A stretch of 62,359 bases of DNA. Origin: CAZYZQ01 sp964652075 (GTDB taxonomy: Bacteria > Bacillota > Clostridia > Oscillospirales > Oscillospiraceae). A program made the translations under genes and the position numbers. The DNA lies in assembly GCA_964652075.1 (NCBI GenBank), contig CAZYZQ010000001.1, forward strand, positions 1 to 62,359, read 5' to 3'. Shown here piece after piece: positions 57,410 to 62,359 of this stretch. A model generated the notes under the pieces. The model worked only from the letters and a program-made list of their open reading frames with translations. It was not told where the DNA came from and did not search any database. Within the stretch, counting starts at the first letter, position 1; each line of letters starts with the position of its first letter.

Positions 57410-58064
57410 ATGGAAGCACGAGATCAATACTTCTGATATGATTGCCATTCGCCATAGGCTACGGGCTGTAGCGAAACCTGACCCACATACTGTAGACGAC
57501 AAGTATCTGATCCGAAGTCTTTATTTTGATGATATAACAGACAAGGCTTTGCGAGAGAAGCTGGACGGCATAAATCAGCGGGAGAAGTTCCGAATCAGAT
57601 ATTATAACGGAAATGTTTCCCTTATCCATTTAGAAAAAAAGAGCAAACGAAATGGGCTGGGTGCCAAAGACATGGCTGTCTTAACCGAAACGGAAGCGCA
57701 AGCTATCGTAGATGGGAATCTGGACTGGATGCCATCGTCAAACCGCCCGTTGGTTCGGGAACTATACAGCAAAATGAAGTCAAATGGTCTGCGTCCGAAG
57801 ACTATTGTGGATTACACCCGAGAACCCTTTGTGTACGCTCCCGGTAATGTCCGGGTCACGCTGGATTACAACATCCGCACAGGTTTAGGCTGCACTGATT
57901 TTTTGAATGTAAACTGCATCACCATTCCTGCCGGAGACGCCCCCATTATTCTGGAAGTGAAGTGGGACGAGTTCTTGCCGGATATTATCCGGGATGCCGT
58001 TCAACTCACGGGGCGCCGTGTCTCAGCGTTTTCCAAGTATGCACAGTGCCGTATCTACGGGTAG
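57393..58064 (+). CDS. VTC-domain polyphosphate polymerase
   Basis: A 223-residue protein filled by one VTC tunnel domain: YRHEWKHEINTSDMIAIRHRLRAV, LIRSLYFDDITDKALREKLDGINQREKFRIRYYNG, LIHLEKKSKRNG, LRPKTIVDYTREPFVYAPGNVRVTLDYNIRTG and APIILEVKWDEFLPDII, with the basic and acidic residues of the phosphate tunnel. In yeast Vtc4 this fold makes polyphosphate from ATP; bacterial versions lie beside DUF4956 and CotH/surface genes, as here. It overlaps the alarmone-synthetase gene by 17 bases, so translation is coupled. AAGGAGG precedes the ATG. Confidence 0.9.
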   Translation: MDYRHEWKHEINTSDMIAIRHRLRAVAKPDPHTVDDKYLIRSLYFDDITDKALREKLDGINQREKFRIRYYNGNVSLIHLEKKSKRNGLGAKDMAVLTETEAQAIVDGNLDWMPSSNRPLVRELYSKMKSNGLRPKTIVDYTREPFVYAPGNVRVTLDYNIRTGLGCTDFLNVNCITIPAGDAPIILEVKWDEFLPDIIRDAVQLTGRRVSAFSKYAQCRIYG

Positions 58065-58119
58065 CCGATCAAAAAAATTCTCACCTTTCTCAGTCATGTC
58101 TACGAAGGGAGGTCTTGAT

Positions 58120-59997
58120 ATGATGAAGAGAATTCTTTCCATGTGCATGGTTCTCACAATGCTCACCGGCTGCGGAGCAGGCGTGGAGCAGCAGAGTGCG
58201 GCAAATGCGACTCAAACTCTCAATATATCTGATGAAGAAATTCAGGCGATGACCCTGGAGAGCACGAATGATATACCGCTTTCCGAATACGAAAACATGG
58301 AAGTCCTCGTACAATACAGCGACGGAAGCGTTGAGGTGCTGTCCTTTGAAGACGAGGAAAGTCTCGCCGAAGGGCTTGAACAGCTATCACAGGATGAGGC
58401 TGTTGCATGGTTTCAGCCAAACTACTCCTATGAGACAAGCGCTCTTTCAACAACCGATACACTGACTGCTTACCAGTGGGCGCTCTCCAATGACGGCAGT
58501 TTCCAGATGGAAGAAAAGCAAAATCGGTATCCCGTCTATGAATCTCCGTTTGGGACGCCGTATGCGCCGTGGCAGTGGATCATGCCGAACTTTATCGGAA
58601 CGCCCGGAGGCTTTCGCCGCTCAGGTTTCAGTGCCACATCTGCAGAACAGATTTCTGCAGAGCCCGGTATTGATATCAATGTTGAGGACGCATGGGCTCT
58701 CTACGACGGAGGCAGCCGTGATGTTGTAATTGCTCTGATCGATACAGGTATTGATTATACCCATGAGGATCTGCAGGACGTTATTTGGACTAACACCGGC
58801 GAGATCCCCGGAAACAATGTGGACGACGACGGCAACGGTTATGTCGATGATGTGTACGGGTGGAACTTTTATAATAACAACAATCGGGTCTATGTCAGCA
58901 GTACAGACGACAGCCACGGTACTCATGGTGCCGGAACGATTGCAGCATCCGCTGACAACGGGATCGGCATTTCCGGGATCACGAACAGCGATCATGTAAA
59001 GATCATGTCACTCAAAGCGCTGGGCGGCTCAGACGGAAGCGGCTCCACCGCCTCGATCATTCGAGCGATCCAATATGCGGAGGCAAATGGCGCGTCGATC
59101 TGCAACCTCAGTCTCGGCAGCTCCACCAATGACCGCGCGTTGTATCAGGCCATTGCCAATTCCTCCATGCTGTTTGTAGTCGCAGCGGGAAATGATGGGG
59201 CGGACACAGATACGAACCCCTGTTATCCCGCATCCTATGAGCTGGACAATATTATTTCTGTGGCAAATCTGAACTACAACGGAGCGCTGCATTACAGCTC
59301 GAACTATGGCACAACTTCCGTTGACCTGGCGGCTCCTGGTTCCTATATCCTCAGCACCACGCCGGGAAACAATTACAGCTATATGACAGGAACCTCTATG
59401 GCGGCACCTATGGTCACCGCTGCCGCGGCCATGCTCTATTCCTATTATGACGATATTACACTGGCCGATGTGAAGGATATTCTCCTGGCCTCTGTGACGG
59501 AGCTTGACACATTGACCGACAGTGTGGCGACAGGTGGCATGCTGAACCTCGGAGCTGCGATGGCCTATGATACAAGCACGCTGTCACATGAGACATGGGA
59601 TGCATCAGTTGTAATTGACAGTGGGACCGCTCCTGAGATCCTTGCTGAAACGGTTTCACAGGGAAACAGCACTTATTTGGTGGTGCAGGTGACCGATGCG
59701 GACAACGATCTTTCTGTTACTGCGTATGCTTCGGGAACACTTACCGCACAGCAATTCCAAAGCGGTGCTGTAGGCAAAGCATTTTCTGTAGACAGCACCG
59801 GTAAAGTGATTTTCTCTGTGCAGAGCAGCGGGACCTTTACCTTCTATGCCCGTGACAGCATGGGAAATGAAACCGTAAAAACTGTTTCAGTCACAGCTCG
59901 GCAAAACGATTACCGCTCGAGTCCTATCGGAGACAGGAACCGAAACTCATGGCCAAACCAAACACCGACCGGGATTGCCTGGAGAGGTATGCGGTAG
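58120..59997 (+). CDS. S8 subtilisin-like protease, lipoprotein
   Basis: A 625-residue lipoprotein: signal peptide with lipobox LTGC (Cys18), a pro-region-like segment to about residue 110, and an S8 catalytic domain with Asp208 (VIALIDTGID), His266 (DSHGTHGAGT), oxyanion Asn (LFVVAAGND) and Ser in TGTSMAAPMVTAAAAML. After about residue 490 a beta-sandwich segment (PEILAETVSQGNSTYLVVQVTDADNDLSVTAY) follows. It acts on the cell surface, probably processing proteins. It starts after GAAGGGAGG and stands in line between the VTC and DUF4956 genes. Confidence 0.93.
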   Translation: MMKRILSMCMVLTMLTGCGAGVEQQSAANATQTLNISDEEIQAMTLESTNDIPLSEYENMEVLVQYSDGSVEVLSFEDEESLAEGLEQLSQDEAVAWFQPNYSYETSALSTTDTLTAYQWALSNDGSFQMEEKQNRYPVYESPFGTPYAPWQWIMPNFIGTPGGFRRSGFSATSAEQISAEPGIDINVEDAWALYDGGSRDVVIALIDTGIDYTHEDLQDVIWTNTGEIPGNNVDDDGNGYVDDVYGWNFYNNNNRVYVSSTDDSHGTHGAGTIAASADNGIGISGITNSDHVKIMSLKALGGSDGSGSTASIIRAIQYAEANGASICNLSLGSSTNDRALYQAIANSSMLFVVAAGNDGADTDTNPCYPASYELDNIISVANLNYNGALHYSSNYGTTSVDLAAPGSYILSTTPGNNYSYMTGTSMAAPMVTAAAAMLYSYYDDITLADVKDILLASVTELDTLTDSVATGGMLNLGAAMAYDTSTLSHETWDASVVIDSGTAPEILAETVSQGNSTYLVVQVTDADNDLSVTAYASGTLTAQQFQSGAVGKAFSVDSTGKVIFSVQSSGTFTFYARDSMGNETVKTVSVTARQNDYRSSPIGDRNRNSWPNQTPTGIAWRGMR

Positions 59998-60066
59998 TGA
60001 ATATCCGCAATATGGCCATTCGTATAAAACCGATCTCACATTTCATAAGACAAGGAGAATTCTACC

Positions 60067-60738
60067 ATGACATTCAGCGATATTTTTAAATCCAGCTTTC
60101 TGGAAAATGTGTCTGCTGTCAGTGCCTTTGATATGGCCCTGGCTCTTATCCTCGCCTTTGGGCTTGGCATGTTTATCTTTCTGGTCTATAAAAAGACCTA
60201 CCAGGGCGTGATGTACTCCTCCAGCTTCGGCGTGACGCTGCTGGCTTTGACGATGATCACAACACTGGTCATCCTGGCCGTCACCAGCAATGTGGTGCTG
60301 TCCCTTGGCATGGTGGGTGCTCTGTCTATTGTTCGTTTCCGTACCGCAATCAAGGAGCCGCTGGACATTGCCTTCCTGTTCTGGTCCATTGCCGCCGGTA
60401 TTGTTCTGGCAGCTGGCATGATCCCGTTGGCGGTGATTGGAAGTGTTATTATCGGTGTTATCTTGCTCGTTTTCGTAAACAGAAAATCTCACAGCAATCC
60501 GTACATAGTCGTTTTGCAGTGTGCTGATCACGAGAGTGAAACTGCAGCCAAAGCGTATCTTGATCAGACGACATATAAATGCACCGTCAAGAGCAAGTCG
60601 GCTCAAAAGGGCCTGATTGAATTGAACCTGGAAATTCGGCTCAAAAACGACAACACTGACTTTATTAACGAGCTTTCCGAAATGCCGGGAATCGGCAGTG
60701 CAGTTCTGGTGAGTTATAATGGAGACTATATGGGGTGA
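60067..60738 (+). CDS. DUF4956 membrane protein
   Basis: A 223-residue protein with about four N-terminal membrane segments (MALALILAFGLGMFIFLV; VTLLALTMITTLVILAV; IAFLFWSIAAGIVLAAGMI; AVIGSVIIGVILLVFV) containing LGMVGALSIVRFRTAIKEPLDIAFLFWSIAAG, the DUF4956 core, and a C-terminal cytoplasmic domain (YIVVLQCADHESETAAKAYLDQTTYKCTVKSK). DUF4956 genes regularly accompany bacterial VTC polyphosphate polymerases. A role as channel or scaffold for polyphosphate is an inference. AAGGAG precedes the ATG. Confidence 0.9.
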   Translation: MTFSDIFKSSFLENVSAVSAFDMALALILAFGLGMFIFLVYKKTYQGVMYSSSFGVTLLALTMITTLVILAVTSNVVLSLGMVGALSIVRFRTAIKEPLDIAFLFWSIAAGIVLAAGMIPLAVIGSVIIGVILLVFVNRKSHSNPYIVVLQCADHESETAAKAYLDQTTYKCTVKSKSAQKGLIELNLEIRLKNDNTDFINELSEMPGIGSAVLVSYNGDYMG

Positions 60739-60744
60739 TACGAA

Positions 60745-62359
60745 ATGTCAACGAGCAAGCATATTGATCTCATTTGCTTAGTCGTTTCCATTTTCGCCTT
60801 ACTTCTCACCGGATTGTTTATCAACGGCGAAGCCCTTGGGCTGACACCAATTGAAGATGGCGATGCCGGGAGCGATCAGTTTACAGCCAATGATCTCAAC
60901 GCGGACTGGGATACTTCCTCCGCGACCCAAATCACACTGACCGGAGATAGCGGCAGCGTGAAAGGCAGTGGTGCCTACATCGACGGCGGTGATATACACA
61001 TTCTGTATGCGGGTGAATATGTGATCTCCGGTGAATTGTCCGATGGCAGTGTGATCATCGACGCAGGTGACACCGACAAGATCTGGATCCTTCTGAACGG
61101 TGTCTCCCTGCACTGCGAAGACAGCGCAGCTATCCTGATAGAGCAGGCAGAGAAGGTGTTTTTGACTCTTGCAAGTGGAACGGAAAATTCTATTTCAAGT
61201 GGTACAGAATATACAGAGAGCGCAGTCTCAAATGGAATTGATGGTGCGATCTATTCCAGAGATGACCTGACCATCAACGGCAGTGGCTCTCTTACCGTAA
61301 CAGCCGCATACAAGCACGGCATAGTCGGCAATGATGATCTTGTGATTACCGGCGGCACAATCAATGTAACAGCGGCACAGGATGGCGTCCACGCCAACGA
61401 CAGCGTGAGGTTCGCAAATGCTGATCTCACTGTCAACGCTGGGGACGATGGCATCACCGTATCCAACGACGACGAGACTGCCTATCTCTATGTGGAGTCC
61501 GGTAACATCAACATTCTATCCTGCTATGAAGGACTGGAAGCCATCGATATCACCATCGCCGGTGGTACAATTGACATCCGGCCTACGGACGATGGGATTA
61601 ATGCTAATGGACGGGGTAGCAATTCAGCAATCAATATCACAGGCGGCGATATCACCATCATTAACGAAACAGGCCGCGACGCAGATGGCTTGGATTCCAA
61701 TGGTGACATCTATATCAGCGGTGGAAATACTTTTATCAGTGTCAGTACTTCAAGCTGTGCTCTGGACTATGGCAGTGAGAACGGCGGCGTAAGTGAGGTC
61801 AGCGGCGGCACGGTTATTGCAGCGGGCGGCAGTTCTATGGCAGAGGGGTTTGACTCCACGTCAGAACAGAATTTCATCATGTACACTACCTCCACAGCCG
61901 CTTCTGGTACAACTGTTACCTTAAAAAACGAAGCGGGAACCACGCTGATATCAGAATCTATCCCGTGCAGCTTTTCCTCTATTGTAATCAGCACGCCTGA
62001 GTTACAGTTGGGCGAAACCTGTTCCATTTCCATTGGTGATAGCTTAGATGAGATCACAGTTGATAACTCCTCCAGTTCGGGCGGCTTCGGTATGGGTGGT
62101 ATGTTCGGCGGTGGTATGCAGCAAGGTGGTTTCGGCATGGGAGACATGTTTGGCGGACGCGGTGGAAAAGCAGGCCAATTCTCTGGCAACCAGCCAAATG
62201 CCAGCGATGAAAATACAGCGGAAAGTCAGCCGCAAGATATGCTGGAAATGCCTAATGGTGATACACCACAGATGCCGGATGGTAATTTTTCGGACGGCGA
62301 AGCTCCACAGATGCCAGATGGCGATTTCTCGGACGGCGAAGCTCCACAGATGCCAGACG
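60745..62359 (+). CDS. Carbohydrate-binding beta-helix surface protein, Cthe_2159/DUF4353-like (3' truncated by window edge)
   Basis: The frame is open from the ATG at 60745 to the window end, at least 538 residues. It begins with an N-terminal membrane/signal segment (LICLVVSIFALLLTGLFI), then repeated beta-helix turns: VFLTLASGTENSISSG, DGAIYSRDDLTINGSGSLTVTA, LVITGGTINVTAAQDGVHANDSV, DITIAGGTIDIRPTDDGINANG. This is the pattern of Cthe_2159-type cell-surface polysaccharide-binding proteins (DUF4353). A Gly/Met-rich stretch (GGFGMGGMFGGGMQQGGFGMG) and Asp/Pro-rich repeats of 13 residues follow. The ATG is seven bases after the DUF4956 stop. Confidence 0.85.
   Translation, partial: MSTSKHIDLICLVVSIFALLLTGLFINGEALGLTPIEDGDAGSDQFTANDLNADWDTSSATQITLTGDSGSVKGSGAYIDGGDIHILYAGEYVISGELSDGSVIIDAGDTDKIWILLNGVSLHCEDSAAILIEQAEKVFLTLASGTENSISSGTEYTESAVSNGIDGAIYSRDDLTINGSGSLTVTAAYKHGIVGNDDLVITGGTINVTAAQDGVHANDSVRFANADLTVNAGDDGITVSNDDETAYLYVESGNINILSCYEGLEAIDITIAGGTIDIRPTDDGINANGRGSNSAINITGGDITIINETGRDADGLDSNGDIYISGGNTFISVSTSSCALDYGSENGGVSEVSGGTVIAAGGSSMAEGFDSTSEQNFIMYTTSTAASGTTVTLKNEAGTTLISESIPCSFSSIVISTPELQLGETCSISIGDSLDEITVDNSSSSGGFGMGGMFGGGMQQGGFGMGDMFGGRGGKAGQFSGNQPNASDENTAESQPQDMLEMPNGDTPQMPDGNFSDGEAPQMPDGDFSDGEAPQMPD
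62272..62359 (+). repeat. 39-bp in-frame tandem repeats
   Basis: Units at 62272-62310 and 62311-62349 are nearly identical (coding MPDGxFSDGEAPQ), and a third begins at 62350. A shorter degenerate unit precedes at 62248. The array continues beyond the window. Confidence 0.85.

Overview
The window looks like a scaffold from a high-GC gut Clostridia genome, probably Oscillospiraceae. The evidence is the rpsF-ssb-rpsR operon with typical Firmicutes signals, Gram-positive lipoproteins, an S-layer-homology protein, clostridial sugar-catabolic operons and strong GGAGG ribosome sites. A run of exactly 100 N (1438-1537) shows the assembly is scaffolded, so it may come from a metagenome.

Layout. 1-6.5 kb is core: the 3' end of uvrB, a zinc-ribbon membrane protein, a stub of a REP-associated transposase at the gap, an S-layer-homology protein, rpsF-ssb-rpsR, two tandem paralogous membrane-anchored proteins and a small phage-like protein. 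6.5-18.3 kb is a plant-glycoside block: a GH106-like glycosidase, rhamnose catabolism (rhaB, AraC regulator, rhaA, rhaD), a putative C-glycoside deglycosidase beta/alpha pair, a serine recombinase and an SDR oxidoreductase. 18.3-28.4 kb is an arabinose locus: araB-araA-araD, a sugar-binding lipoprotein, and GH35-like and GH43 enzymes on the minus strand, divergent from araR. 28.5-30.1 kb holds a truncated LysR gene, half of a chromate-transporter pair and a hypothetical gene. 30.2-40.1 kb is a second catabolic block: GH2, M24 peptidase-like, binding lipoprotein, AraC regulator, TIM-barrel isomerase, amidohydrolase and an NTF2-like protein. Three of its promoters share an upstream motif. 40.1-47.3 kb has ung, a GH3 glucosidase, a Ppx-like protein and ppk1.

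From about 47.3 kb to the end the base composition drops visibly (by eye, from around two thirds GC to below one half) and codon use changes. This segment encodes a four-gene ABC exporter (GldA/F/G-like plus DUF4340), a two-gene unit of a free-standing RNA polymerase alpha-CTD-like protein and a sigma-like/transmembrane/cyclophilin fusion, a two-component system, and a run of small alarmone synthetase, VTC polyphosphate polymerase, S8 protease lipoprotein, DUF4956 membrane protein and Cthe_2159-type carbohydrate-binding protein. It is either horizontally acquired or a scaffold join.

Throughout the GC-rich part there is a family of non-coding palindromic elements, 53-322 bp, with CCAATAGAAC/CGATAGAAC-type terminal inverted repeats. 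Several lie inside gene clusters. No tRNA, rRNA or CRISPR array was recognised.

The most interesting candidates for undescribed biology are the alpha-CTD-like plus sigma/TM/cyclophilin pair, the alarmone-synthetase/polyphosphate-polymerase surface cluster, and the shared-operator regulon of the second catabolic block.
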